From Pseudanabaena sp. Chao 1811 (GTDB taxonomy: Bacteria; Cyanobacteriota; Cyanobacteriia; Pseudanabaenales; Pseudanabaenaceae): DNA of 64,000 nucleotides. Positions 29,476 through 38,521 of the stretch are shown here, piece after piece. Where the stretch lies: NCBI RefSeq assembly GCF_027942295.1, contig NZ_CP101416.1, positions 2,900,501 through 2,964,500 on the forward strand, written 5' to 3'. The notes under the pieces were generated by a model. That model had not been told where the DNA came from, did not search any database, and saw only the letters and a program-made list of their open reading frames with translations. Numbering within the stretch: the stretch's first letter is position 1; each line of letters opens with the position of its first letter. The translations under genes and the position numbers were made by a program.

Positions 29476-30381
29476 ATGCCTTCTTGGACTCGCATTATTA
29501 GTGCTTTATTAGTCGTTCCACTTGCGTTAGGCGCGATCGCGCTAGGTGGTTGGGCGTTCACAGCCGCTTTTGCGCTGTTAGTGGTTTTGGGTCAGATGGA
29601 ATATTTCGCACTAGTAAGAGCTAAAGAGATTGTTCCTGCTAGCAAAATTACGATTTTTGTCAGCTTAGTTTTGCTGATCGCATCGCAATTACAGGCTGGG
29701 CTAGCGGATGCAATGATCCCGATCGCAGGCACATTTATTTGCTTTTATCTCCTCTTTCAGTCCCGCATTGCCACTATCGCTGACATTGCCGCCTCGATTT
29801 TAGGTTTATTTTATGTTGGTTACTTACCTAGCTTCTGGATTCGGATCAGAGGAATTGGTGATGGTGCAATATTTCAAGTGAGCGATCGCCTACAGCAGTT
29901 TGATATTTTTAATTATTTACGAAATATCGAGTTTTTAAGCTGGTTGCGAATTACGTTTCCTGTCACTAATGGCAGTGTTTATGTCCTGATGGGCTTTTGT
30001 TGTATTTGGGCTTCAGATGTTGGTGCTTATATCTTTGGCAAGATCTGGGGACGGACTCGCCTCTCTGATATCAGTCCGAAGAAAACCGTCGAAGGGGCGA
30101 TCGCAGGTTTATTGTGCTGCTGTGCCACTGCGATTATTTGGGCGTTTAGTGTAGGCTGGCACAACTGGTTACTATCTGGCTTGATTTTGGGACTACTAAT
30201 TGGAACCGCAGGCTTGTTGGGTGATTTAACTGAATCAATGATGAAACGTGATGCTGGTGTCAAGGATTCTGGACAAATTATGCCTGGACATGGTGGCATT
30301 TTGGATCGTGCTGATAGCTATATGTTCACTGCGCCTTTGGTGTATTACTTCTTTACTTTAATTTTGCCAATCGTTAGCTAG
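29476..30381 (+). CDS. cdsA: phosphatidate cytidylyltransferase
   Basis: 301 residues with about eight membrane segments. The C-terminal CDP-diglyceride synthase signature is complete: SPKKTVEGAIAG, then GDLTESMMKRDAGVKDSG and MPGHGGILDRADSYMF with its metal-binding Asp residues. It makes CDP-diacylglycerol for membrane phospholipids. ATG at 29476 gives a proper N-terminal helix. Confidence 0.93.
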   Translation: MPSWTRIISALLVVPLALGAIALGGWAFTAAFALLVVLGQMEYFALVRAKEIVPASKITIFVSLVLLIASQLQAGLADAMIPIAGTFICFYLLFQSRIATIADIAASILGLFYVGYLPSFWIRIRGIGDGAIFQVSDRLQQFDIFNYLRNIEFLSWLRITFPVTNGSVYVLMGFCCIWASDVGAYIFGKIWGRTRLSDISPKKTVEGAIAGLLCCCATAIIWAFSVGWHNWLLSGLILGLLIGTAGLLGDLTESMMKRDAGVKDSGQIMPGHGGILDRADSYMFTAPLVYYFFTLILPIVS

Positions 30382-30386
30382 AGATG

Positions 30387-30452
30387 AAAGAGGCTTGCAA
30401 CGCAAGCCTCTTTAACCAAAACTCAGAATGGCGGCGCTTCGCGCCGCCATTC
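30387..30452. terminator. two stacked hairpins between convergent genes
   Basis: AAAGAGGCTTGC-AAC-GCAAGCCTCTTT (30387-30413) follows cdsA; GAATGGCGGCGC-TTC-GCGCCGCCATTC (30426-30452) with a following T-run precedes the stop of the VIT-VWA gene. Each likely ends one of the two converging transcripts. Confidence 0.75.
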
Positions 30453-30454
30453 TT

Positions 30455-32962
30455 TTAGCTATTTACTTTGAGGGTGAGACGCATTGTGCCTTGAGCCGAT
30501 GATGGTAGGACGACATTCTGTAGCGATCGCTTGAGCAATTCCACAAGATTTTTATCCTTTAAGGTGGAAGCGACATCATCAAGAATGAATCTGGTCAGTC
30601 TACCATTTTGGATTGGCATCTCTAGGACAACAACTCCATTAAAACCAGCAGGAACTCGGAGCGATCGCAATTGTTGCTCGATTACCTGTTGTGCAGATGC
30701 CGCATCTAGACCAGTTAAGCCTGTAATGCTCACTACTTGAATCTGAGAACTAGCCTTTGCTGCTACTTTTGCATCAACATTGGCATTTGTATTAGGTCTC
30801 AGTCTAGTTTGCAATATATCCTTACCTGTAAAAGGTTCTAATTCTGCTGAGGTTGCATTTCCCTGTAATCGTCCAGAACTTCTCAATGATGGTGTTAAAG
30901 ATAAAGGTGCGGGAGCATTTGCGGGTGTGGAAGGTTTTGGTGCGCCACCAAAAATGCCATCATAATTGACACCTTCAGGAATTAAGACAGGTACTTGAAC
31001 TGTCACTTTTCCCCCTTCAGGATTTACGCGCACTTCCTCGCTGACGGCAACAAAGGCAGTGTATTGAGATAATAAGCGATAGTTAAGGGCAGTTTGCGTA
31101 ACTGCATCTACAAGAGATTTCACTTCACCGCCAAACATCTGATTCATTAGATCCTTAATGCGGGCGCGTCCCCAAAGTTGGGCAATGCCGAGATTGCTAT
31201 TCTCTCCGCCAAAATTGACATCAAGGGTTTGCTCGTAGCGTTCACCACCTGCGGCGATACCTGTGATTTTTAATTTTCCATTGGCGCGATCGCCTTTTTT
31301 GCCAAAGAGAACTAGGGGTTGCTCAGCGAATAAATCGGGAGCATTGCTAGGATAGATTTCTGGGGCTGAGCCTTCACCTTCCCATTTGACTTGGATATTC
31401 GTGAGAACGGGATTGTTAATTTGACGGAAGAACTTTTCAGCGACTTCTTGCGTGGGTTCATCTTGACGCACGACTCTCGATGTACCGCGTCCCATTTCGG
31501 CAATTCGTTCTAGCAAATAGCGATTAACGGAACTACCTACCCCAAAGCTATAGAGGCGATTTCCAGGTTTGAGATTTTTCTGCACTGCTGCAATTACTTC
31601 ATTATCATTGCCAATATAGCCATCGGTAATCAGAACAACGCTACGAATCCGTCCATCATTAGCAGATGGAAAATTAGTAACCGCATTAATCCCATTCATT
31701 AACTCTGTGCCACCATTGGCATCAATTTGATTGATATAGTTCAGAGCCTTTTGACGATTGGCGGACGTATTGGGCAAGGGATAGCTAGAAAGCTGGCGGG
31801 TGGTACTAGAGAAATCAATAATCGTAAATGTATCGTTAGGATTCAAGCCATTGATAAAGCGAGTCATTAATTCCCGTGATTTGATAATTGGATCGCCCGA
31901 TTGCGAACCTGATGTATCCATCAAGAAAACGACATCCTTTGGCACAATTTGATCAGTACGATAGGCGATCGCAGGAATCAGGTAAGTAGCAAAGTGTGCG
32001 CCTTGGTCAGTAGTCGTGGTGAGAACCGTGGGAGCTGTGCGATCGCCACTAACTTTGTAGCGTACGATCAAATCCTTATTGGGAATATTGTCGCCATTAG
32101 CAAGTTTCAATTCCACCGTTTCGCCATTATTTTTCACATCAAGACGATGGGAAGTGGAATAGAGATTGCGAATAGGAACTCCTGCATCAATTTGTAAACT
32201 AACGCTAATATCATTGCCCGATCTCATTTCAGGACGGAGTACAGGCGGCGTAATTCTTGAGGCATCGGGAACTTGATTAGTATTGCCCTTAGGATCGATC
32301 GCTTGTCCGGGAATATAGCGAGGACCCACGACCATCGGGAACACAAATTCATAATCTCCCTTCTCAAATTTCAGGCTTTCTGTATAGCGAATTGTTACCT
32401 TGATTTGTTCCCCTGGTTTAATATTCGCTAGGGATTGCGTGAAAATATTATCGCGTTCCTGTTCTAGCAAGCCTGCAGTACGTCCCTCTTGACGGGCGCG
32501 TTCATAGATTTCTTTGGCTTCCTCACGCTTTTTGATATCTCCCTTAATTACGCGATCACCGATCTTGATTTCCATGTCATCGACGGCAGCTTGATCGGGC
32601 AAGGGAAATACATAGATGGCTTCTAGGGGTTTATCATAGGGGTTTTGGAAGGTTTGGGTAACTTCCACTCGCGAAATGTTTCCTGAGATTTTGCCTTTGA
32701 CATCGGTATTAGTAAGGGTAAAGGGTTGCTGTTGGCGATCGCGTGTTTGTACATATAGCCCCCCCACAGGACGCTCTTTAAGGTTTTGCGTAGGTACTGA
32801 GCGATCGCTGACTGGTTCCATAATTCCTGAAGTAATCATAGAGGTAGGAGTACTTAGAGGTTTGTTGAGAGAATTTGACTGTGCTAGGGTGCGATGAGCA
32901 ATCACTCCCGCAAGGGCGATCGCAACGGGAATAGCAATATAAATAGGCTTAATCGATTTCAT
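30455..32962 (-). CDS. VIT and von Willebrand factor A domain protein
   Basis: 835 residues with a signal peptide (about 1-27). The VIT domain (about 65-190) includes VEVTQTFQNPYDKPLEAIYV and RARQEGRTAGLLEQERDNIF; the VWA domain follows with an intact MIDAS motif DTSGSQSGDP (DxSxS) and VVLITDGYIGN. A long C-terminal region contains a Pro/Ala linker and a beta-rich end. The architecture matches inter-alpha-trypsin-inhibitor heavy-chain-like proteins; role probably protein-protein adhesion in the periplasm or cell surface. Monocistronic. Confidence 0.88.
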   Translation of the reverse strand: MKSIKPIYIAIPVAIALAGVIAHRTLAQSNSLNKPLSTPTSMITSGIMEPVSDRSVPTQNLKERPVGGLYVQTRDRQQQPFTLTNTDVKGKISGNISRVEVTQTFQNPYDKPLEAIYVFPLPDQAAVDDMEIKIGDRVIKGDIKKREEAKEIYERARQEGRTAGLLEQERDNIFTQSLANIKPGEQIKVTIRYTESLKFEKGDYEFVFPMVVGPRYIPGQAIDPKGNTNQVPDASRITPPVLRPEMRSGNDISVSLQIDAGVPIRNLYSTSHRLDVKNNGETVELKLANGDNIPNKDLIVRYKVSGDRTAPTVLTTTTDQGAHFATYLIPAIAYRTDQIVPKDVVFLMDTSGSQSGDPIIKSRELMTRFINGLNPNDTFTIIDFSSTTRQLSSYPLPNTSANRQKALNYINQIDANGGTELMNGINAVTNFPSANDGRIRSVVLITDGYIGNDNEVIAAVQKNLKPGNRLYSFGVGSSVNRYLLERIAEMGRGTSRVVRQDEPTQEVAEKFFRQINNPVLTNIQVKWEGEGSAPEIYPSNAPDLFAEQPLVLFGKKGDRANGKLKITGIAAGGERYEQTLDVNFGGENSNLGIAQLWGRARIKDLMNQMFGGEVKSLVDAVTQTALNYRLLSQYTAFVAVSEEVRVNPEGGKVTVQVPVLIPEGVNYDGIFGGAPKPSTPANAPAPLSLTPSLRSSGRLQGNATSAELEPFTGKDILQTRLRPNTNANVDAKVAAKASSQIQVVSITGLTGLDAASAQQVIEQQLRSLRVPAGFNGVVVLEMPIQNGRLTRFILDDVASTLKDKNLVELLKRSLQNVVLPSSAQGTMRLTLKVNS

Positions 32963-33103
32963 GACAATGCGCTCCTCAGTACCTACTGCATCCTTAAACT
33001 AGGCAGTTGGCAAGCTGTTAATATTTCCTGATACTGAGTTTCCCAGCATTTACAAGGCTTGATTAATCAGTTGCATTTTTTGTAACAACAAAATTTCAAC
33101 TGA

Positions 33104-33174
33104 CTTATCAAGAAATGGCTACGCTATTTCTTGATAAGAAGAGGATGGCGGCGCGAAGCGCCGCCATCCTCTTC
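33104..33174. repeat. paired palindromes downstream of TetR gene
   Basis: CTTATCAAGAAAT...ATTTCTTGATAAG (33104-33138) abuts GAAGAGGATGGCGGCGC-GAA-GCGCCGCCATCCTCTTC (33138-33174, given by its two arms). The second is perfect over 17 bp, lies 19 bp beyond the TetR stop, and can terminate that gene. Confidence 0.75.
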
Positions 33175-33192
33175 TTGGGTTTTGATTTTGTC

Positions 33193-33747
33193 CTACTCTA
33201 AACCTTGGCAAAGTTGATGGGGCAAGCGTTCCATTACTCTTTTAAATGGTGCAGTGTCCTTAAGTCCGTGAGACAAAATTAAGGCTCCTTGCAGGGAAAT
33301 CATCGCATCTTCAGCCCTTTCCCTAGCCATTTTTTGATCTACCCCCCCATCAATTAATACTTCGGAGATCGCATCAATCCACAGACAAAAAGCCCACTTA
33401 ATTTGTTCGTGAAAAAGATCATCACTGGACTGCTGCATTACCAAAACAGACCAAAGGCAAGAGCTTTGTCCCTCATTAAAAAAGTTGCTAATTGCGGCAA
33501 ACATATCTTGAAATTTAGCGATCGGGGGATCTTCGCGCTTCAAAATTTCCAAAATTCTTGTCTCTAGCAGATTATTCACATAATTAAGGGCTGTCTCCGC
33601 CATTTCCGCTTTACCTCTAGGGAAATGGTGATAGAGGCTAGCTTTCCCTAAGCCCGTTTCTTGGGAAATTTTGGAAAGAGTTACTCCCTCATAACCAAAC
33701 TGCCGAAACAGTTTTAGAAGAATTGGGACATAGGTTTGTTTGGACAT
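33193..33747 (-). CDS. TetR/AcrR family transcriptional regulator
   Basis: 184 residues. The N-terminal HTH (about 18-47: GVTLSKISQETGLGKASLYHHF) is the TetR DNA-binding domain; the C-terminal domain (FNEGQSSCLWSVLVMQQ) resembles the LmrA/YxaF-type ligand-binding class. It is divergent from a glutathione S-transferase gene, and two near-identical partial palindromes in the intervening DNA are probable operators. It likely controls both directions and responds to an electrophile or aromatic compound (inference). Confidence 0.9.
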   Translation of the reverse strand: MSKQTYVPILLKLFRQFGYEGVTLSKISQETGLGKASLYHHFPRGKAEMAETALNYVNNLLETRILEILKREDPPIAKFQDMFAAISNFFNEGQSSCLWSVLVMQQSSDDLFHEQIKWAFCLWIDAISEVLIDGGVDQKMARERAEDAMISLQGALILSHGLKDTAPFKRVMERLPHQLCQGLE

Positions 33748-33826
33748 AGGTTTATCTGAGTGGTAGTGCTTTGCGTTACCACTCTTAACTTTGAATTTGT
33801 GGCAATTGCGGCAATTTATTTACCTA

Positions 33827-33879
33827 TTGACAATTATACCGAACGAACAGTACAGTATTGGTATACCGAACGAACGGTA
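33827..33879 (+). promoter_or_regulatory. promoter with two TetR-type operators
   Basis: TTGACA (33827-33832) and TACAGT (33851-33856, 18-bp spacing) form a plausible promoter. Two 16-bp boxes with the TACCG-N6-CGGTA dyad, TACCGAACGAACAGTA (33837-33852) and TACCGAACGAACGGTA (33864-33879), sit 27 bp apart in the same orientation, in the spacer and just downstream of the -10. That placement would block transcription of the GST-oxidase operon when bound. Confidence 0.75.
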
Positions 33880-33901
33880 CAAAATACTCAAGGCAAAATC
33901 A

Positions 33902-34504
33902 ATGATTAAACTCTATGGTCACGAAGTGTCTGGTAATAGCTACAAAGTACGTTTATTGTTGTCATTACTCAAGCTGGATTACGAATGGATCAGAGTTGAT
34001 CTAATGAAAGGCGAACATAAAACGCCAGAATATTTGGCAAAAAACCCTTTTGGTCAAGTGCCTTTATTGATTGATGACGAAACTACAATTGCTGATGCAC
34101 AGGCGATCTTGGTTTATTTAGCGAGAAAGTATGGCGGCGAACAATGGCTACCCACTGAGGCTTTGCCGATGGCGCAGGTGATTCGCTGGTTGTCTACGGC
34201 TGCGGGAGAAGTACGTCAGGGATTAGAGAATGCGCGTCTCTTCTATCTATTTGGCGCAGGAACGAAGATCAATATCGATCGCGCTACAGAGAAATCACAT
34301 TTCATTCTCAAGCAACTGGATCAGCATTTGAGTACTAGAAATTGGCTAGAGGGCGATCGCCCTACAATTGCCGATATCGCCATCTATCCCTATATTTCCC
34401 TTGCCCATGATGGCAAAATTGAAATGGATGCTTATACCCATGTTTTGAATTGGATTGAGCGAGTTAAACAGCTTTCTGGTTATGTCCCAATGGCAGGAGT
34501 GTAA
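33902..34504 (+). CDS. glutathione S-transferase family protein
   Basis: 200 residues from ATG 33902 (MIKLYGHEVSGNSYKVRLLL); an open frame extends to 33791, but that leader would be translated across the operators. Thioredoxin-like N-domain with the cis-Pro motif GQVPLLIDDE and DAQAILVYLA, then an all-helical C-domain with GDRPTIADIAIYPY. It likely conjugates or binds glutathione adducts. The next gene starts 4 bp after its stop, and a divergent TetR gene suggests inducible detoxification. Confidence 0.88.
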   Translation: MIKLYGHEVSGNSYKVRLLLSLLKLDYEWIRVDLMKGEHKTPEYLAKNPFGQVPLLIDDETTIADAQAILVYLARKYGGEQWLPTEALPMAQVIRWLSTAAGEVRQGLENARLFYLFGAGTKINIDRATEKSHFILKQLDQHLSTRNWLEGDRPTIADIAIYPYISLAHDGKIEMDAYTHVLNWIERVKQLSGYVPMAGV

Positions 34505-34508
34505 ACCA

Positions 34509-35099
34509 ATGCCTCGACAATTTGGCATGATCGCCTTCACCCCTGCCGTGAAAGCCATGCAAGAAAAAATGGGTTCCCGTGAGAACTATGATCGCTTTGT
34601 GGCAAATGGAGCCGACAATAACACCGTTACTCCCGACGTTGCTCAATTTATTGCTAGTATGGAAGGCTTTTATATCGGCACTGTTACTTCCAATGGCTAT
34701 CCATATATTCAGTTTCGTGGCGGCAAAGCAGGATTTCTAAAGGTTCTGGATGAGAAGACTTTGGGATTTGCTGATTATCGCGGCAATGTGCAATATATAT
34801 CTGTTGGTAATCTTTCGGAAAACGATAAAGCATTTCTGTTTTTGATGGATTATCGGAATCGCCGCCGCCTGAAAATCCTCGGTCGAGCAAGGATTATTGA
34901 AGATGATCCTGCAATCCTTGCTCAAGTGCAAGATCTCGACTATGCCGCCAAGGTAGAACGAGCGATCGTCTTTACCATCGAAGGCTATGATTGGAACTGT
35001 CCGCAACATATTCCCGTGCGCTATTCACAAGCGGAAGTGGAAGCTATGCAGGCTAGAATTAATGAGCTAGAGAACCTTTTGGCGGAGGCTAGACAATAG
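34509..35099 (+). CDS. pyridoxamine 5'-phosphate oxidase-fold flavoprotein
   Basis: 196 residues from ATG 34509 (MPRQFGMIAFTPAVKAMQEK). The split-barrel FMN-binding fold is suggested by ASMEGFYIGTVTSNGYPYIQ, LGFADYRGNVQYIS and FLMDYRNRRRLKILGRARI. A C-terminal helical segment (AMQARINELENLLAEA) looks like a short coiled coil. Reading directly after the GST under the same operators, it is probably an FMN-dependent reductase in the same stress response rather than a vitamin B6 enzyme. Confidence 0.82.
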   Translation: MPRQFGMIAFTPAVKAMQEKMGSRENYDRFVANGADNNTVTPDVAQFIASMEGFYIGTVTSNGYPYIQFRGGKAGFLKVLDEKTLGFADYRGNVQYISVGNLSENDKAFLFLMDYRNRRRLKILGRARIIEDDPAILAQVQDLDYAAKVERAIVFTIEGYDWNCPQHIPVRYSQAEVEAMQARINELENLLAEARQ

Positions 35100-35173
35100 A
35101 CTAGGAGCCTATCGTGTTGATAAAATCATAGCGATGTGAGTGTCGTCAGGTTTTTCAGAGTCTCTAAATAGTT

Positions 35174-35971
35174 TTACCCTTGGGAGACGGCACGTTGTCG
35201 TTTTGCTTCATAGAGGAGTAATGCCGCGCAAATAGCCACATTCAAGGACTCAACCCGATCGCTTTGAGGAATTGATACAGACTCATCGGCGATTTCAATT
35301 AATTCCTGTGATAAACCATTGCCCTCATTTCCCAGCAAAATTAGAGTTGGTTGGTTGAAATCGTAATCCCAATAGGTTTTCTTGGCATTGGCTAATGTGG
35401 CGATCGCTTTAACCCCTTGGGCTTGTAGTTTCCGAATATCATCGGCAATATTTGTTGATGTCTGCATGGGACAGCGAAACCATTGTCCTGCGGTGGCGCG
35501 AATAATTTTGGGATTAGTTAAATCAACACTATCACTGCTCACTAACATGCCATCAATTCCCACTGCGACGGCTGAGCGAATTATTGCTCCGATATTCCCC
35601 GGATCTTGGATAGTTTCTAGGGCTAAACCTAAGGTACTAATTTGGGCAACTTCACGAGATGGCAATAAAGCGGCAGCGATCGCCCCATCAGGATTTTTCG
35701 TAGTAGCGATCGCTTGAAGCACATCTTCAGAAACGATCTCTAATCTTTCAATTTCATCTACAGATACTTTAATGTGATTATATAAATCAGGATTAGCTGT
35801 AATCCATTTTTCAGTACAACAGACAATCGATAGTGGATAAGCTGTAGCGATCGCTTCTGTTAGTGCATGAGTTCCTTCTACTAAAAATAATCCTTGTTCT
35901 TTGCGATCTTTAGCGCTCTCACCTAGCGCTCGCAGTTGTTTGACTAATGGATTTCTAGTGCTTGTGAGCAA
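35174..35971 (-). CDS. TrmH/SpoU family RNA 2'-O-methyltransferase
   Basis: 265 residues. N-terminal substrate-binding extension (about 1-100; MLTSTRNPLVKQLRALGES) followed by the SPOUT trefoil-knot domain with the three motifs: GNIGAIIRSAVAVG (motif 1), LLGNEGNGLSQEL (motif 2) and IPQSDRVESLNVAICAALLLYE (motif 3, abbreviated). It methylates rRNA or tRNA ribose; the precise site is not readable. Single gene. Confidence 0.9.
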   Translation of the reverse strand: MLTSTRNPLVKQLRALGESAKDRKEQGLFLVEGTHALTEAIATAYPLSIVCCTEKWITANPDLYNHIKVSVDEIERLEIVSEDVLQAIATTKNPDGAIAAALLPSREVAQISTLGLALETIQDPGNIGAIIRSAVAVGIDGMLVSSDSVDLTNPKIIRATAGQWFRCPMQTSTNIADDIRKLQAQGVKAIATLANAKKTYWDYDFNQPTLILLGNEGNGLSQELIEIADESVSIPQSDRVESLNVAICAALLLYEAKRQRAVSQG

Positions 35972-36101
35972 TTTTTAACTCCTATTGATCAATTCGATCA
36001 AAATGACTTGATTAAGACTTTGCAAACTAAATTACTCTAGCTTTAATTTGCATATTAAAATGGGTATTATAAGGTTTCATTGATGTCAACGGAAGGACAT
36101 T

Positions 36102-36497
36102 ATGTCTAAAAACTTTTGGAATTCTTTAGCGATCGCGGCTGCCATTGTGATTCCTACAATGGCTGTAGGGGGATTAGAAGCCACAGCTCAAAGCTATGGC
36201 GCAATCGCCCGTTCTCCCTCAACTCAAGACAAAGGATATTCTTGGAATTATCGTTCTCGTAGCGCTGCGGAAAACCGAGCGATAAGTGAATGTGAAAGCA
36301 TATCTGGAGCAGGTGACTGTGAAGTTTTAATCTGGGCTAGAAATGCTTGTATGTCACTATCTGAAAGTAGTAATGGGGCAGCAGGAAGTGGTTGGTCAAC
36401 CGATGAAAGGCAAGCCGAAAGAACTGCTCGCAGAGTTTGTCGTGACTACGGTGGTACAAATTGTTATATAACGCGCACAATTTGTTTGCCATACTAG
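36102..36497 (+). CDS. secreted DUF4189 protein
   Basis: 131 residues. Signal peptide (about 1-30, cleavage near ATAQS) followed by a DUF4189 domain: YGAIARSPSTQDKGYSW, RSAAENRAISECES and paired cysteines (Cys in CESISGAGDC, NACMSL, RRVC, TNCYITRTIC) that probably form disulfides. The family is associated with stress and cell-surface roles but without a defined activity. Confidence 0.8.
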   Translation: MSKNFWNSLAIAAAIVIPTMAVGGLEATAQSYGAIARSPSTQDKGYSWNYRSRSAAENRAISECESISGAGDCEVLIWARNACMSLSESSNGAAGSGWSTDERQAERTARRVCRDYGGTNCYITRTICLPY

Positions 36498-36583
36498 AAA
36501 ACAAATTCCAAAAGTATAATTGCTACATTTAAGGTTTAGTAATTGTACTTTTGGAAAGGATTTACTAGCCTTCTCCTAACTCT

Positions 36584-37408
36584 TTGCTATTCATCGAATC
36601 TCTTTTTTTACAACTTTTGGCGATCGCGATCGGAGCTTGCATTGGCAGTTTCTTGAACGTGGTGATTTATCGCGTGCCTGCGGGGTTATCAATTCTGCAT
36701 CCACCCTCACGTTGTCCCCATTGTCTGCGCCAACTTGCACCACGCGATAATATTCCGATTATTGGTTGGTTTTTAATCAGAGGTAAATGTCGTTATTGCC
36801 ATACACCAGTATCTTGGCGCTATCCTGCGATCGAGGCTTTCACAGCGTTCTTGTTCTGGTGTGTGGCATCATATTTTGGAACTTCACAACCACCTTTGAT
36901 TTTAGGGTTCTATGCTTTGTTTCTCAGTTGGTTATTGGCGTTGTCAATGATCGACTTTGATACGATGACTTTACCAAATTCCTTAACTCAATCAGGGCTG
37001 TTACTAGGTTTGGTCTATCAAGGCAGTTTAGCGTTTGCCAATAGCGATCACACTAGTTTTGCAGCACATTTACTATTAGGAATTGGTGGTGCTGTGCTTG
37101 GCATTTGGCTACTCGACATAATGCGAATCGCTGGCAGGATTTTCTTGCAAAAGGAAGCAATGGGTGGCGGCGACCCAAAACTTGCAGCCATGATTGGTAT
37201 GTGGTTGGGATGGCAACAGGTTTTGCTCACAATTTTACTTGCCTCAGCGATCGGTACTTGTGTGGGAGCGATCGCTTTACTATTTAGCAAAGTTGGCAAA
37301 CAACAGCCTATTCCCTTTGGTCCTTTTTTAGCGATCGGCGGCGCAATTTCCCTGTTTTTTGGCAAATCGATTCTGACTACCTATCTAGGCTGGTTTGGAC
37401 TTGCTTAA
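36584..37408 (+). CDS. pilD: type IV prepilin peptidase / N-methylase
   Basis: 274 residues, multi-pass membrane. The cytoplasmic zinc-binding cysteines CPHC and CRYC flank LAPRDNIPIIGWFLIRGK; the catalytic Asp pair lies in SMIDFDTMTLPNSLTQ and GGGDPKLAAMIGMWLG. It cleaves and N-methylates type IV prepilins, needed for motility and DNA uptake. Translation starts at TTG 36584 in this frame. The stop codon is the last three bases of the target repeat of a family A MITE. Confidence 0.9.
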   Translation: MLFIESLFLQLLAIAIGACIGSFLNVVIYRVPAGLSILHPPSRCPHCLRQLAPRDNIPIIGWFLIRGKCRYCHTPVSWRYPAIEAFTAFLFWCVASYFGTSQPPLILGFYALFLSWLLALSMIDFDTMTLPNSLTQSGLLLGLVYQGSLAFANSDHTSFAAHLLLGIGGAVLGIWLLDIMRIAGRIFLQKEAMGGGDPKLAAMIGMWLGWQQVLLTILLASAIGTCVGAIALLFSKVGKQQPIPFGPFLAIGGAISLFFGKSILTTYLGWFGLA

Positions 37409-37551
37409 CGTCAGTGCCGATTAATCTGGCAAATTTTAAAATCCCAAAAGTAAAAGCCTTGCGTAGTAAGGCTTTTACTTTTGGGATTTGAGAGATGGTT
37501 TGCGTAGCAAACCATCTCTCAAATCCCGTTTTAAGTGATCCCGAGCTCAAT
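37409..37551 (+). mobile_element. MITE family A, copy 3 (143 bp)
   Basis: 8-bp direct repeat TTGCTTAA flanks it (37401-37408, 37552-37559). Left end CGTCAGTGCCGATTAAT; right end on the other strand ATTGAGCTCGGGAT. Shares CTGGCAAATTTTAAAA and both hairpins with the other two copies. It begins at the base after the pilD stop and lies 32 bp from the stop of the convergent M23 peptidase gene. Confidence 0.85.
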
Positions 37552-37582
37552 TTGCTTAAACAAACGCACGAAGTGAGTTTGT

Positions 37583-38464
37583 TTATTCGACACCTTCGTA
37601 TCGCCAAGCTACAGGATTGATCGACTCACCATTCACATAAAGTCCCCAGTGCAAATGGGGGCCAGTTGCCGCACCTGTTGCTCCAACTGCACCAATGGGC
37701 TGTCCTGCCTTCACAAAATCTCCTTCTTTGACATAAATTTCGCTGAGATGGATAAATATACTCTCTACGCCTTGCCCGTGATCGACACCAACAGTATTGC
37801 CATGCAAACGAAAACCCTGTGACACTGTTCCTACTAAGCGCACATATCCAGCCGCAGGAGCAATCACAGGTGAGCCATAGCCCCCCGCATAGTCAATGCC
37901 ACGATGGTAATAGTCATTAGCAAATTCGCCATTGTAATAGCGACGTACCCCAAAGCCTGTAGTAATCTCGCCTTCATTGGGTTTCAAAAATGCCCCATTC
38001 CAGAACTTTTGAGGTGTCACTAGTTTCTTAAATGCCGATACCTTGTCCCATTCGTAATCCGTTGGCTCTAAATCACTACCAGAACCACTCAGCCAAATAC
38101 TCTGCGTCGGAAAGTCACGATCGCCTAATTGCATCGCTAAAGTTTGCTGCAAGCCATCGCCTGTGACCACCACCTGCTTTAGTCCCGCTTGATCAAGGGG
38201 AGTTGTGGGAATAAACGCCCGCCAGCGATTGGCTGACATTTGAAAAGCAGGAAACTGCTTGCGATCGACCAATACCGTTGGTGGCACGCCTGTTTTTTGA
38301 TCGGTGGCAATCCATACCGATACCGTATCCCCAAGTACAGGTGGATTTGGCTTCAGCATTACTTGCAAAGCATCTGCCTTGGATACACCAAATATCACCG
38401 CCGCGATCGCTGAAAGTAAGCTCAAACCAATGAGTAAAGTCAATTTAAAAGGACGAATAATCAT
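37583..38464 (-). CDS. M23-family (LytM) metallopeptidase
   Basis: 293 residues. Signal peptide to about residue 32, a beta-rich middle domain, then the M23 peptidase: DYYHRGIDYAGGYGSPV supplies the first His and Asp ligands, VGVDHGQGVESIFIHLSE the region before the final GPHLHWGLYVNG with the catalytic HxH. Such enzymes cleave peptidoglycan cross-links in cell-wall remodelling; all motif residues are present. Confidence 0.9.
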   Translation of the reverse strand: MIIRPFKLTLLIGLSLLSAIAAVIFGVSKADALQVMLKPNPPVLGDTVSVWIATDQKTGVPPTVLVDRKQFPAFQMSANRWRAFIPTTPLDQAGLKQVVVTGDGLQQTLAMQLGDRDFPTQSIWLSGSGSDLEPTDYEWDKVSAFKKLVTPQKFWNGAFLKPNEGEITTGFGVRRYYNGEFANDYYHRGIDYAGGYGSPVIAPAAGYVRLVGTVSQGFRLHGNTVGVDHGQGVESIFIHLSEIYVKEGDFVKAGQPIGAVGATGAATGPHLHWGLYVNGESINPVAWRYEGVE

Positions 38465-38521
38465 AACAACAGGGAATAAAGGAATGTAAGTAAGGAGCGT
38501 GACACCTGATTTGCTTCAGAT

